DNA from: Sporomusa sp. KB1
Lineage (GTDB): Bacteria; Bacillota; Negativicutes; Sporomusales; Sporomusaceae
NCBI RefSeq assembly: GCF_007830295.1
Contig: NZ_VLKC01000002.1
Location: 4,958,675-5,022,674, forward strand
Length of the DNA stretch: 64,000 nt
Reading direction: 5' to 3'
The position numbers were made by a program, and so were the translations under genes. This document shows, piece after piece, positions 1 to 8,328 of the stretch. Below the pieces are notes generated by a model. That model ran no database searches. It was not told the DNA's origin and was given only the letters and a program-made list of their open reading frames with translations. How positions within the stretch are numbered: the first letter of the stretch is position 1; every line of letters begins with the position of its first letter.

Positions 1-278
1 TCACGCACCAGCGGAAATTGTTCAGATAACTCACTGGGAGTAGCCTGCCTCTGCCCCTTATACTGCTGATAGACCTCTGTTCGAAAGGTAACCCGGCTTT
101 TATCAAACGCCACAGCAACTAAATCCGGGCTGTACTCTGTTAACAGTTTGACAAGCATAGTAGTAAACCCATATACCGCATTAGTATATAGCCCATCTGC
201 CGTACGCAGCATGGGTAATGCATGGAATGCGCGATGCACTAAACTACTACCGTCAATTATAATAAATTTTTGGGACAT
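1..278 (-). CDS. polA: DNA polymerase I, N-terminal part (cut by window edge)
   Basis: Only the first 92 codons are inside the window; the gene runs off the left edge. The translated start reads MSQKFIIIDGSSLVHRAFHA, then TNAVYGFTTML and VAFDKSRVTFR, which are the conserved opening motifs of the 5'-3' exonuclease (flap endonuclease) domain of Pol I. That domain removes RNA primers and helps fill gaps in replication and repair. The ATG at 276-278 is preceded by AAGGTGGT, a good ribosome binding site. Whether the full protein has an active proofreading domain cannot be seen here. No neighbour upstream within 170 bases shares its strand. Confidence 0.93.
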   Translation of the reverse strand, partial: MSQKFIIIDGSSLVHRAFHALPMLRTADGLYTNAVYGFTTMLVKLLTEYSPDLVAVAFDKSRVTFRTEVYQQYKGQRQATPSELSEQFPLVR

Positions 279-390
279 ATGCCCACCACCTTATGCTCCA
301 ATATTGTATCCAGTCTATCTGTATTGGCTATTAGTACTTTAAATCCCTTCTCTATTTTTCTAAATATACTCCAACCTTATGTATTAAGAA

Positions 391-432
391 AAAACGAGAT
401 TGCTTTCGCATACGACGAAGCAATCTCGTTTC
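391..432 (-). terminator. Hairpin terminator downstream of the L,D-transpeptidase
   Basis: Arms AAACGAGATTGC and GCAATCTCGTTT enclose a short loop and, read on the minus strand, are followed by TTTTCTTAA. It lies 17 bases past the stop of the L,D-transpeptidase. The arm motif CGAGATTGC also occurs in a larger nested hairpin near 19.8 kb, so this may be a repeat family used as a terminator. Confidence 0.7.
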
Positions 433-448
433 AAAATAGTCCTTGCCT

Positions 449-1666
449 TTACGGATAAATAAATTCTATCGTTTTAGCTTCTTTATTCCAATATACATAG
501 GCATTAAAATATTGATTGATATTTGTGATTTTGATGAACGGAACACTATCTACCATAACAATAGGTATGGTAACAATTTCCCCCTTAACTGCCATAGTTA
601 ATAATTGTTTCTCCTGATTCCAGTTAACTTTATACCCGAGAGCCTCTGCCAATGGCAGTGCCGGTACTGCTGCTATTCCCTGCAGCTCATGTACCTCAAG
701 ATTGACTGGCTTATCATTCAGGAAAACTCCCTGGTATTCCAAAAATAACGTATTTTCTTCGTTTTTCCAGCTTGGCTGGCTGGCAAATAATGCTGTCAGC
801 TTGTCTGTAGCTACATATACCACATTGTCAACTACAATACCCGGTACGGTGGTTGCTCCATATTGAACGACCTTGGTTTTCTCATCCCACTTTATTTGCC
901 GCTTGAGCGTCCCGGCAACCGCATAGATGGGAACATAGCGCACATCCTGAACAATTAGCCCTTGTTCACTTATTTGCTTACCGTTAACCTGAATCGCAAA
1001 CCGATTTGCAATAACGACCTGCTCATCACTTGGATCATTAATCATTTCGCGCAATAACTCGTCAGGTACCAGCGTATTTAGGCGGTACGTATTCAGTTTG
1101 TTTCTAACATCCTGGACAGTAATACTGCTATAACCATAAATATCAGGATAAACAGCCAGTAACACCTGCCCCCGGGCATTGGTTCGAACCTTTACCCGGT
1201 CATAGGTTATTTTTACTGGTGTTCCGCAATTAACCAACTCAAAAAGTTCTTCTACATCAACTTCCTGCATGCGAATACAGCCATTTGACACAGCGTCACC
1301 AATTGACTCAGGTGCATTGGTACCATGGATTCCGTAATTATTCCAGATACCCAGCCAACGGTAGCCTAATGGGTTGTCTGGTCCGGATGGTACTACTTTC
1401 CCCGGCTGATCTGGCGGATACCAGGCAGGATTTATATCCTTACTGATAATAGCAAACGTACCAATTGGGGTAGGAGTAGATGCTTTTCCAATAGCTATGG
1501 GGAATTCTTTTATTACTTTATTGTCTGCAAACAGTTCAATCGTTCGACTAGGCAAATTCACCGTAATACTGGGTCCAGCCAGCGCAATTGTTGTGGAGTA
1601 GCAACTAACAATAATTAATAAAAAAAGTGTAGTAAACCAAAACCTAAACCGGAGTAACACTTGCAT
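449..1666 (-). CDS. Secreted L,D-transpeptidase (YkuD) with copper-amine-oxidase-like stalk domain
   Basis: A 405-residue exported protein. Residues 1-30 form a hydrophobic signal peptide. Residues 33-150 are a YkuD L,D-transpeptidase domain with the signature HGTNAPESIG then SNGCIRM, where His and Cys are the catalytic pair that forms 3-3 peptidoglycan cross-links or anchors proteins to the wall. Residues from about 210 on contain two copper_amine_oxidase N-terminal-like repeats (RFAIQVNGK..., FLNDKPV...), a common Bacillota surface module. The AAGGG just before the ATG would suit a GTG two codons downstream equally well, so the start is uncertain by two codons. Function call is firm at family level; the physiological target is unknown. 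Confidence 0.88.
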   Translation of the reverse strand: MQVLLRFRFWFTTLFLLIIVSCYSTTIALAGPSITVNLPSRTIELFADNKVIKEFPIAIGKASTPTPIGTFAIISKDINPAWYPPDQPGKVVPSGPDNPLGYRWLGIWNNYGIHGTNAPESIGDAVSNGCIRMQEVDVEELFELVNCGTPVKITYDRVKVRTNARGQVLLAVYPDIYGYSSITVQDVRNKLNTYRLNTLVPDELLREMINDPSDEQVVIANRFAIQVNGKQISEQGLIVQDVRYVPIYAVAGTLKRQIKWDEKTKVVQYGATTVPGIVVDNVVYVATDKLTALFASQPSWKNEENTLFLEYQGVFLNDKPVNLEVHELQGIAAVPALPLAEALGYKVNWNQEKQLLTMAVKGEIVTIPIVMVDSVPFIKITNINQYFNAYVYWNKEAKTIEFIYP

Positions 1667-1768
1667 CCCTTCTTCACATTAATTTTTGTAACAATAACAT
1701 AATATGAAGAATACCAGGCAATATTACCCCTACTTGCAATAATATTTGTAGTGATTTTCATTATCTCC

Positions 1769-2911
1769 TTACTGTAGGTTAAGTATCTGCTGATCTATTA
1801 TCCGTAAATGCCGGTGGCGGTCATCAATTATAGGAAGATAGATATGGATACAAGCACCTGTGTTTATCTGGTTAGCTGGGCTGATATTGATAAAGCCACC
1901 ATGCTCGCCAATAATCCGATGAGCAACAGGCAGGCCAAGTCCCATATGCTCAAGTTTCGTTGTATAAAATGGTTCAAATATCCGGGGCAGAATTTCAGGA
2001 TTTACCCCTGATCCAGTATCACTGATAGCAATAACCAGCATATTAAGCTCAGAATTAAGCCAAGTCTTTACTGACAGTACCCCTTCTCCCGGCATTGCTT
2101 CCATAGCATTTTGCATTACATTTACAATGGCCTGTTTTATTAAATTACTATCCACCTTGAGCAGCGGCAGGTTAGGAGCCAGCTGTTTATCGATTTCAAT
2201 TTTTTCACCATCCAGTTGTTTAAAGGTCAAAAGCAGTGCTTCCCCAATAGTGCGATTTATATCAATATTATCTTCTTTATTAACTGGTGGATTGGCAAAT
2301 AAAACAAGTTCCTTTACTACACTATTGATAGCAGATACTTCATCTAGCATCATTTCCAGCACATCACGTCCCACCGTGTAGCGATCATCTTCCAAACGGC
2401 CGAGCATTACCTGCAAATAGCCGCTGATGGTAGTAAGCGGTGTCCGGACATGATGCGCTACCCCTGCCGCCAATTCGCCTAGCGACATTAGCATTTGCGT
2501 TACCTGTATTTGTTTGATTGTGGCCCGAACTGCTGATAAATCCTGGATAATAACAATCAATCCATTGGCTTGTCCAGCATTGCTCCGAAGCTTGAGCGTA
2601 TCAATATGGGCATAGATAAATTGATCTTGTACTTTTAATTTTAAATTAATCGTATTTAATTCTTCATATTCTTGCAGATGAAAGGCTTGTAAAAATTTAT
2701 CGCCATGCTGCTTAAAAACATCATCCGCCCTTCTGCCAATTGACCTGGCCCGCTCAACTCCACAAATTTTTTCAGCTTCGCGATTTAGATTTTTTACCCG
2801 AAAATCATTGTCTAGGAAAATAATTCCGGTTGTAGTGTCAATGGAGTCTTGATAATCATCTTCTCCGTGCAAATATACTATTTTACTGTTGAGCGCTTCT
2901 GCAGCCGACAT
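1769..2911 (-). CDS. PAS-domain sensor histidine kinase (NtrB-like)
   Basis: A 380-residue soluble kinase without membrane segments. An N-terminal PAS domain (about residues 20-130; IIFLDNDFRVKNLNREAEKI) is followed by the dimerisation helix with the phospho-acceptor histidine in GVAHHVRTPL, then an ATPase domain with N box NVMQNAMEAM, G1 DTGSGV, F box FEPFYTTK and G2 GLGLPVAH. The ATG at 2911 is chosen over one eight codons upstream because GGAGGAG sits seven bases before it. No response regulator gene is adjacent, so its partner is elsewhere; cytoplasmic PAS input suggests it senses an internal signal or a partner protein. Confidence 0.9.
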   Translation of the reverse strand: MSAAEALNSKIVYLHGEDDYQDSIDTTTGIIFLDNDFRVKNLNREAEKICGVERARSIGRRADDVFKQHGDKFLQAFHLQEYEELNTINLKLKVQDQFIYAHIDTLKLRSNAGQANGLIVIIQDLSAVRATIKQIQVTQMLMSLGELAAGVAHHVRTPLTTISGYLQVMLGRLEDDRYTVGRDVLEMMLDEVSAINSVVKELVLFANPPVNKEDNIDINRTIGEALLLTFKQLDGEKIEIDKQLAPNLPLLKVDSNLIKQAIVNVMQNAMEAMPGEGVLSVKTWLNSELNMLVIAISDTGSGVNPEILPRIFEPFYTTKLEHMGLGLPVAHRIIGEHGGFINISPANQINTGACIHIYLPIIDDRHRHLRIIDQQILNLQ

Positions 2912-3239
2912 TTTCGATCTCCTCCTACCGACCATTTTTATTAATTCTTGTAGTAAACATTCTTGTAAATTTTTGTAATTCCTGCCAAATCAGCAGAATA
3001 ACTTTTCGTAAAAAACCGACACTTTTTAATATTTACATGTCGAATTAACTCCAGGCAGCCATTCAGACCTTTTGTTGTCTACTATTTTCACAGTTGCCTA
3101 ATTCGACATGTTGCCGCCGTTCCGGATTACTATCCACTATTTTTGCAGCATAATAAGGTACTAAGCTTCATTAATTTCCATTATTTGTAATTCAATGAAT
3201 TCTTTTTACATTTTTTACCATGTATTAGCCGAATATAAA
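2912..3239. other. Intergenic region with a distant 12-bp inverted repeat
   Basis: No coding region is recognised. CATGTCGAATTA at 3036-3047 is repeated exactly in inverse orientation at 3099-3110, with 51 bases between. The arms could be paired operators for the sensor kinase gene that starts at 2911 or the base of a long hairpin. The stretch is otherwise AT-rich and unremarkable. Confidence 0.45.
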
Positions 3240-3240
3240 A

Positions 3241-3277
3241 GGCAGCAGCCTAGGTAATTACACCTTTTGCCGCTGCC
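3241..3277 (-). terminator. Terminator of the MerR-like gene
   Basis: Minus-strand GGCAGC...GCTGCC hairpin followed by TTTTATATT, located just past the stop of the MerR-like regulator. Confidence 0.6.
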
Positions 3278-3302
3278 GTTTCATTTGTTTAGCCTTTTAA
3301 AT

Positions 3303-3893
3303 TTATGCAAATAACCGCTGCCAGAATGACTTGGTTTTTTTGGTTTCCCTTTGCTCTATAGCCTGACGCAACTGGGTATCTACCAACTGGAAATGATCAG
3401 TCAGCTCTTTTTCCAGCCGTTCCTCCAATTTGTTTACCTCTTGCTTTAAATTGTGCAATTCTTCCTGCTGTTCATTAACAATACTAATCGTAGCCGCTAT
3501 TTGCTGTAAAGCTTGATTTTGTGAAGCAACCACAGCCATTATCGCCGAACCGTCAAGCTGCGTTAGTGACGTCAAGGCTTGCGATTGATGGATTTCATCC
3601 TTTTGCGAATATGTTGCGCTGCTTTCCTGCGTTTTTTCCTCGGCCTCATTAACGTCAATAAAGCGGGTAAAACGCTGATTGAGGTCACTGGCAATATCAT
3701 CAGCACTTTTGTTTTTATGCATACCTTTGGCAATAGTCTGAAACACGACAACCGCCTCGGGATAAAAGCGTTTCTTTTTCCCTTCACCGGCAGCTGGCAA
3801 ATAATCCATGAATAAATCACGGTAATACCGCAAAGTGCTTTGAGGAATGCCCAGTTCCTGCGATATCTCTTTGATACTTAGCAATTCTGACAC
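3303..3893 (-). CDS. MerR-family DNA-binding protein with coiled coil and amphipathic tail
   Basis: About 196 residues. The first 70 are a MerR winged helix (LLSIKEISQELGIPQSTLRYY, KKKRFYPEAV). A Gln/Glu-rich coiled coil covers roughly residues 125-185, and the protein ends in KKTKSFWQRLFA, a basic, tryptophan-containing amphipathic tail of the sort that can touch membranes, as in RacA-like chromosome-anchoring proteins. Two GTG starts are possible: AGAGGTGG overlaps the first (3902) and is well placed for the second (3893), which I prefer. It carries no effector domain, so a chromosome-organising or membrane-linked role is as likely as classical regulation; that is inference. Confidence 0.72.
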   Translation of the reverse strand: MSELLSIKEISQELGIPQSTLRYYRDLFMDYLPAAGEGKKKRFYPEAVVVFQTIAKGMHKNKSADDIASDLNQRFTRFIDVNEAEEKTQESSATYSQKDEIHQSQALTSLTQLDGSAIMAVVASQNQALQQIAATISIVNEQQEELHNLKQEVNKLEERLEKELTDHFQLVDTQLRQAIEQRETKKTKSFWQRLFA

Positions 3894-4076
3894 AAAAACC
3901 ACCTCTGCAATTTTGTTGTTGCGATACTATTCGCGATCACAAAGTAGTTTTCCTGCTATTTTTATGAATTTATGTAAAAAAATTACAAATATTTTTTTTA
4001 CGTCCTCATTTTACTATATTACAAAAAATATCGTAGACTAAAGAGTAACAAAAATGATATTGAGAGCAAACGAAAA

Positions 4077-4102
4077 AAAGTTCTAAGTAAACTTAGAACT
4101 TT
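4077..4102 (-). terminator. Terminator after tRNA-Leu
   Basis: Perfect 11-bp stem AAAGTTCTAAG / CTTAGAACTTT with a TAAA-type loop and a run of T on the minus strand (TTTTTTTCG), directly downstream of the tRNA. Confidence 0.85.
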
Positions 4103-4105
4103 TAA

Positions 4106-4191
4106 TGGTGCGGGTGAAGGGACTTGAACCCCCACCTAGTTACCCAGAGCAGATTTTGAGTCTGCCGCGTCTGCCATTCCGCCACACCCGC
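4106..4191 (-). tRNA. tRNA-Leu (anticodon CAA)
   Basis: Acceptor arms GCGGGTG and CACCCGC pair, the CCA end is encoded, the D-arm GGCGGAATGGCAGACGC and T-arm GGGGTTCAAGTCCC are canonical, and a long variable arm (TCTGGGTAACTAGG region) marks a class II tRNA. The anticodon loop CTCAAAA gives CAA, reading UUG leucine codons. It stands alone and has its own terminator. Confidence 0.95.
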
Positions 4192-4418
4192 ATAAATTTT
4201 GAGGAGGAAATATCCCACCCGAGCAATTATTTTGTTTATGTCCTGCATCGGACATTTGTTATGATATCATTTAGGCGTATTATTGTCAAGTACGTTTATA
4301 GGGATTTTTTTATTTTATGTTTAAAGGAGAATATCGTTTGCTGACAAATATATATCTTGGTTAACCACTATAGCTGGGGAAAAGTCCCCCGCGCGATAAC
4401 CAGGAAGGATTGAGCCTT

Positions 4419-5150
4419 ATGCCGATAATGAACATCAATGGACAAAACATTACCTATACCATCCGAATGGATAAGCGTCGCAAGGCCATTCAGTTACGGA
4501 TACTCCCCTCTGCTGTTGTAGAAATTGTCACCCCTGGTAAATTGACTCAGTCTGAGATTGAACATATTTTTACTGCCAAAAACAAATGGCTTAGCAAACG
4601 CTTAGACAAACTGGCTTCACTGGCTGAAAACCCTGTTAATCAGCAATTGGAATCTGGCTCACAGCTACTGTATAAAGGGGAGCCCCATACTTTGACAATC
4701 TTACCTGGCAGCACCAAGGTAGAATTAGTCTTACTTCCCTGCGAATTACAGTTGCAATTGCCACAGAACTATGCTGACCATCAACAGGCTGCAGCTATTG
4801 TGGAACAAATAGTAAAAGCCTGGCTTGTTGACCAGGCTGGGAGTTTATTTCTTGATAAAACCAAGCAGTGGGCCGCGGTTATTGGTGTTCGCCCTGCTAA
4901 GATAACTATCAGAGACCAAAAAACCCGGTGGGGCAGTTGCTCAAGCCTTGGTAATATTAATTATAACTGGCGGATTATCATGGCTCCCCTTTGGGTAACT
5001 GATTATCTGGTAATTCATGAACTGTGCCATATGCTTGTTCCTAATCATTCTGCTAAATTTTGGGAACAAGTCAGCCGGTTTTCACCAAACTACCAGGAAT
5101 GCCGTAAATGGCTAACCGATAATGGCAAGCTGTTATCCCGGCTATTTTAG
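4419..5150 (+). CDS. YgjP-like (DUF45) zinc metallopeptidase
   Basis: A 243-residue protein. The C-terminal half has the zinc-binding signature VIHELCHMLVPNHS followed by FWEQV and YQECRKWL, the HExxH-like layout (HELCH) of the YgjP/WLM gluzincin-like family, plus the family motif KTRWGSCSS upstream. The N-terminal part is the beta-rich DUF45 extension. A TTG nine bases upstream directly abuts the ribosome binding site AGGAAGGA, so the ATG at 4419 is the better start. A small GGGGA/TCCCC hairpin at 4375-4389 precedes it. Substrate is unknown; family members are annotated as metal-dependent hydrolases. Confidence 0.85.
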   Translation: MPIMNINGQNITYTIRMDKRRKAIQLRILPSAVVEIVTPGKLTQSEIEHIFTAKNKWLSKRLDKLASLAENPVNQQLESGSQLLYKGEPHTLTILPGSTKVELVLLPCELQLQLPQNYADHQQAAAIVEQIVKAWLVDQAGSLFLDKTKQWAAVIGVRPAKITIRDQKTRWGSCSSLGNINYNWRIIMAPLWVTDYLVIHELCHMLVPNHSAKFWEQVSRFSPNYQECRKWLTDNGKLLSRLF

Positions 5151-5151
5151 C

Positions 5152-5604
5152 TTATTTTGCTGGTACCAATTGTTTATTCTGGAGATATTTCAGCAATATC
5201 TCGGCAGTAGTAGTCGTTAACTTGAAACAAGTATGCCGTTGCTCCTTGCTACCAAATTCATGAGGGTTAAGCACCCGGCAACAGGTAGCACCAAATTGCC
5301 CGGAAAAAATATCATGGAACTCTTGCGCGCTGTCATAAACAGGTCCGCGGCTTTGCTCTTTATTGGACCGGCCTTGTAGCATTCCCAGTACCATCGTAGC
5401 ACCGGAAAGCGCGCCACACATACAACCGGCATGTCCCAGCCCACCGCCAAAGCCTGATGACATCTTTAGTGCTTCATCAGAAATATCTAATTTATAAAAG
5501 TCCCGGAAGGCCCTAACAACTGATTCGGCACAATTAAAGCCGTCTTTAAAGTGTTGTCCTGTCAACTCCTTAGCTGTTAACTGTACCTGATTTTGTTCGC
5601 TCAT
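5152..5604 (-). CDS. C_GCAxxG_C_C family redox-type protein
   Basis: A 150-residue protein of the family named for its cysteine pattern; visible here as FNCAES, GHAGCMCGALSG, ATCCRVLNP and HTCFKL. Members occur in anaerobes and are thought to bind a metal or cluster or to be redox-active, but no reaction is established. The start at 5604 is set by GGAGGATATT just before ATG. It converges tail to tail with the metallopeptidase, with one base between the stop codons. Confidence 0.8.
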   Translation of the reverse strand: MSEQNQVQLTAKELTGQHFKDGFNCAESVVRAFRDFYKLDISDEALKMSSGFGGGLGHAGCMCGALSGATMVLGMLQGRSNKEQSRGPVYDSAQEFHDIFSGQFGATCCRVLNPHEFGSKEQRHTCFKLTTTTAEILLKYLQNKQLVPAK

Positions 5605-5721
5605 AATATCCTCCATTTAGTTAGTGTTTTATTATTTTGCTATATTATCCTCAAATTCCTGCTTTAACACAAAACAATTCTGCCAGCGTTCTATCCAGAG
5701 AAAGTTAACCTCTCCATCTGG

Positions 5722-5753
5722 GAAAAAAAAGAACACTCCAGTGATGGAGTGTT
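5722..5753 (-). terminator. Terminator of the ECF-S-like membrane protein gene
   Basis: Stem AACACTCCA / TGGAGTGTT followed on the minus strand by CTTTTTTTT; the 3' arm touches the stop codon region. Confidence 0.85.
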
Positions 5754-6253
5754 TACCGAATACGTTTAACTACCAGCGAAGCCAGCAAGCCCCCCAGGGC
5801 ACCAGTAACTAATTGCGGCCAACTCATTGCAAGCATTATCCCGGCAGCCAATTTGGAAGGAATGGCTATAAAGGTTAGCAACCAAGTAAATGCTAGGTAT
5901 AAAAATCCCGTTTTGCCTACTGTTGCTAAAACAGTACCTGGAATGCGCCCCCACTTACAGGCAAACAAAAACAGGCAAATATAAGCCGCATTCCCTAACG
6001 CAACAGGAAGAATAAACACCGGTAATGGCAGCAGCATTTGAAAATAGGCTACCAACGGAGTAACTGCCGCAATAATGAGCGCCGGCCATAAACCTGCCTT
6101 TTCGGCAGCAATAAGTAATGAAGAGTTGACCAAACTTCCAATAATAAAAGTAGATAGAAAAGGCGGCAGGGGAATAAAAAACCGCAGTGACTGAAAAAGC
6201 AAAGTAAGCGCCAACAATAGTGCCGTTCTCGTAATAATCCGATTGTCTGACAT
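5753..6253 (-). CDS. Small integral membrane protein, resembles ECF transporter S components
   Basis: 166 residues with five or six predicted membrane segments (for example LLLALTLLFQSLRFFI, LLIAAEKAGLWPALIIAAVT, VFILPVALGNAAYICLF). The N-terminal arrangement R-x2-RTALLLAL and overall size fit vitamin-uptake S components, but no subfamily motif identifies a substrate, and no ECF A/A'/T genes are adjacent. AGGAGAAATT precedes the ATG. It follows the next gene by 11 bases, so both are probably one transcript ending at the hairpin beside its stop. Confidence 0.55.
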   Translation of the reverse strand: MSDNRIITRTALLLALTLLFQSLRFFIPLPPFLSTFIIGSLVNSSLLIAAEKAGLWPALIIAAVTPLVAYFQMLLPLPVFILPVALGNAAYICLFLFACKWGRIPGTVLATVGKTGFLYLAFTWLLTFIAIPSKLAAGIMLAMSWPQLVTGALGGLLASLVVKRIR

Positions 6254-6264
6254 AATTTCTCCTG

Positions 6265-6570
6265 TTATCTGCGCCGACGGCGAGTGTAGTCGCGGCCAAA
6301 CATCATATAGGCTAAAAGAGCCAATAGAACAAGATTGCCAATCATTCCACCAATTATTCCTAAGTCAACCAGTACATTGACGGCGGTTAACCCGCCAAGA
6401 AACAGCATCGAATGCCTCATATCTGTAAAAGGATCGCGCCGTAATAACAAATAAGCTACTCCCAGTACGGCTAAATCAATAAACACCCACGCTAAGGCGC
6501 TGAAAACAAGATACTTAAGCATACTGCCGATAATCATCGCTGCCAGTATTTTAAACCATGTTTGATTCAT
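6265..6570 (-). CDS. Small membrane protein of unknown function
   Basis: 101 residues with about three hydrophobic helices and a strongly basic C-terminus (GRDYTRRRRR) that would lie in the cytoplasm. GAGGGAGGTAACA precedes the ATG. I do not recognise the family. It is the first gene of a two-gene transcript with the ECF-S-like protein, so the two may act together. Confidence 0.6.
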   Translation of the reverse strand: MNQTWFKILAAMIIGSMLKYLVFSALAWVFIDLAVLGVAYLLLRRDPFTDMRHSMLFLGGLTAVNVLVDLGIIGGMIGNLVLLALLAYMMFGRDYTRRRRR

Positions 6571-6786
6571 TGTTACCTCCCTCTACTTTCTGTGATAGCC
6601 CATGACTATCCATTAACTAAAGCCTCACTAACAATTAATTATGCCCAAGTTTATAAAATTCCTGCCTTCCTCTGATTAACTATAAAAAATATCAGAAATA
6701 GTATATTTTTTTTAAAATAATGTTTATAGTTTTGTTAATTTGAGCATACTTTTTATTGCAGACTAACTTTCCAAGGAGTGAATACC

Positions 6787-7143
6787 ATGAGTGAAGAAAG
6801 AGATTTTTCCTTTACATTGTTTGAGCCACATCGCACCCGCCTGCCCAAAAATGATCAACCGGCAGTGGAAGTACGTCCCAATGGCCGTATTGTCTTTAAC
6901 AAAAATGCCACCCAGTTGTTAGAAAACAGCAACTTTTGCATGCTTGGTTATGATCCTGAAAACCGGGCACTCGGCATTTTGCCGACAGAAGAGTTGAAAC
7001 CAAACGCTTTTCCTGTACGTTATGCAGCCAAAGGCGCCTATATCGGCGCAAAAAAGTTTTTTAAGCACTTTGATATCTTACCAAGCCAGTTAGTTGAAAA
7101 TACTCCATTCAAAAGTGGTTCCTTTATTGGCCTAACTTTATAG
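6787..7143 (+). CDS. Conserved hypothetical protein, 118 aa
   Basis: Soluble protein with no recognised domain; it contains VRPNGRIVFNKNATQLL and YDPENRALGILP, a beta-rich pattern. AAGGAG at 6773-6778 sets the ATG at 6787 rather than the GTG at 6778. It is a single-gene unit with a very strong terminator. Function unknown. Confidence 0.7.
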   Translation: MSEERDFSFTLFEPHRTRLPKNDQPAVEVRPNGRIVFNKNATQLLENSNFCMLGYDPENRALGILPTEELKPNAFPVRYAAKGAYIGAKKFFKHFDILPSQLVENTPFKSGSFIGLTL

Positions 7144-7163
7144 CCTCTATATTTTATTATCAG

Positions 7164-7206
7164 ACAAAAACAAAAGTTACTCCCAATGAGTAACTTTTGT
7201 TTTTGT
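7164..7206 (+). terminator. Strong terminator with 19-bp perfect stem
   Basis: Arms ACAAAAACAAAAGTTACTC (7164-7182) and its exact inverse (7188-7206) with a five-base loop and an internal T-rich 3' arm. Confidence 0.85.
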
Positions 7207-7366
7207 ACCCTAACAGCAAGGTTAGCTTTCCTTAAAAGAAAAGCGGATAAAGGCAGGTCCGGCGCAAACCGTATTTTCTTAAAAAAGAACTGTTTTCTCT
7301 TGTCAATTATTATCAATATGCTGTAAAATTAAAGCAACCGTTATTAAGAAGATAGGAGAACAAAAG

Positions 7367-8323
7367 ATGGACAATCAATTGAACACACTCACTGCGGCAG
7401 AATTAAAAGTTGCTTTTGAGGCACAAGGATATATTAGTGATAAGGAACTAATAACTACGGTCTTTCTAGCCTTAAAACTAGAAAAACCACTATTAATTGA
7501 AGGCGCGCCTGGTGTTGGTAAAACTGAAATTGCCAAAGTCTTAAGCAGCGTATTTAATACTGAGCTTATCCGGTTGCAATGCTATGAAGGTTTGGATGAA
7601 AACAAAGCCTTATATGAATGGAATTATCAACGGCAATTAATTAAAATCCAAATGATCCGGGATAACGCTTCCCAAGATATTTCCGAGCAGGATATCTTTT
7701 CCCCGGAATACTTATTGGAACGGCCACTGCTCAAAGCTATTCGTGCCGAAAAACGTGCGGTGTTACTTATTGATGAAATTGATAAAACAGATGAGGAGTT
7801 TGAAGCTTTTTTATTTGAAATCCTTTCTGATTTCCAAATCTCCATTCCCGAGCTTGGCACCATCAAAGCCAAGCATATTCCTATCGTAATATTGACAAGT
7901 AATCATGACCGTGAGCTTTCGGAAGGCTTACGCCGCCGTTGTGTATATCTATATATTGATTATCCCTCGATTGAAAAAGAAATCAATATTATTCGCACGA
8001 AAATCCCAGAAGCTACAGAAAAACTAGCCCTGCAGATTGCCACCGCTGTCAACCACCTGCGGCATAGCCTGACACTCAATAAACAGCCATCGATTGCTGA
8101 GACGCTGGATTGGACAAGATCTTTGATTGCTATGCATGCTGATTACCTGGATTCTACATTAGTAAAACAAACTATGGGCTTGCTATTAAAAAACCGCGAC
8201 GATTTGCTGGCATTTCAAAAAGATTTGGGCGTAGACGGATTATGTGCCGCAGTCAAACAGGCTACTGCCACTAATAAAACGCAAGCTTGTGACTGCCATG
8301 GCACAGCAAGCTGTAAGGGCTGA
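7367..8323 (+). CDS. MoxR-family AAA+ ATPase (CoxD-like)
   Basis: 318 residues. Walker A GAPGVGKTEIAK near residue 45, Walker B VLLIDEIDKTDEE near 130, sensor 1 ILTSNHDRE and an arginine-finger region LRRRCVYLY are all present. MoxR ATPases work with von Willebrand A proteins as chaperones for metal-centre insertion or complex assembly, and the next gene is exactly such a VWA protein. AGGAGA precedes the ATG. The C-terminus ends in a Cys-containing tail (CDCHGTASCKG) that could bind metal. Closest functional analogue is CoxD of CO dehydrogenase maturation; the client here is unknown. Confidence 0.88.
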   Translation: MDNQLNTLTAAELKVAFEAQGYISDKELITTVFLALKLEKPLLIEGAPGVGKTEIAKVLSSVFNTELIRLQCYEGLDENKALYEWNYQRQLIKIQMIRDNASQDISEQDIFSPEYLLERPLLKAIRAEKRAVLLIDEIDKTDEEFEAFLFEILSDFQISIPELGTIKAKHIPIVILTSNHDRELSEGLRRRCVYLYIDYPSIEKEINIIRTKIPEATEKLALQIATAVNHLRHSLTLNKQPSIAETLDWTRSLIAMHADYLDSTLVKQTMGLLLKNRDDLLAFQKDLGVDGLCAAVKQATATNKTQACDCHGTASCKG

Positions 8324-8328
8324 TTATC

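Noticed and set aside
7038..7316. Minus-strand frame of 92 codons
   Set aside because: It overlaps a real plus-strand gene and its terminator and has no ribosome binding site or family features.
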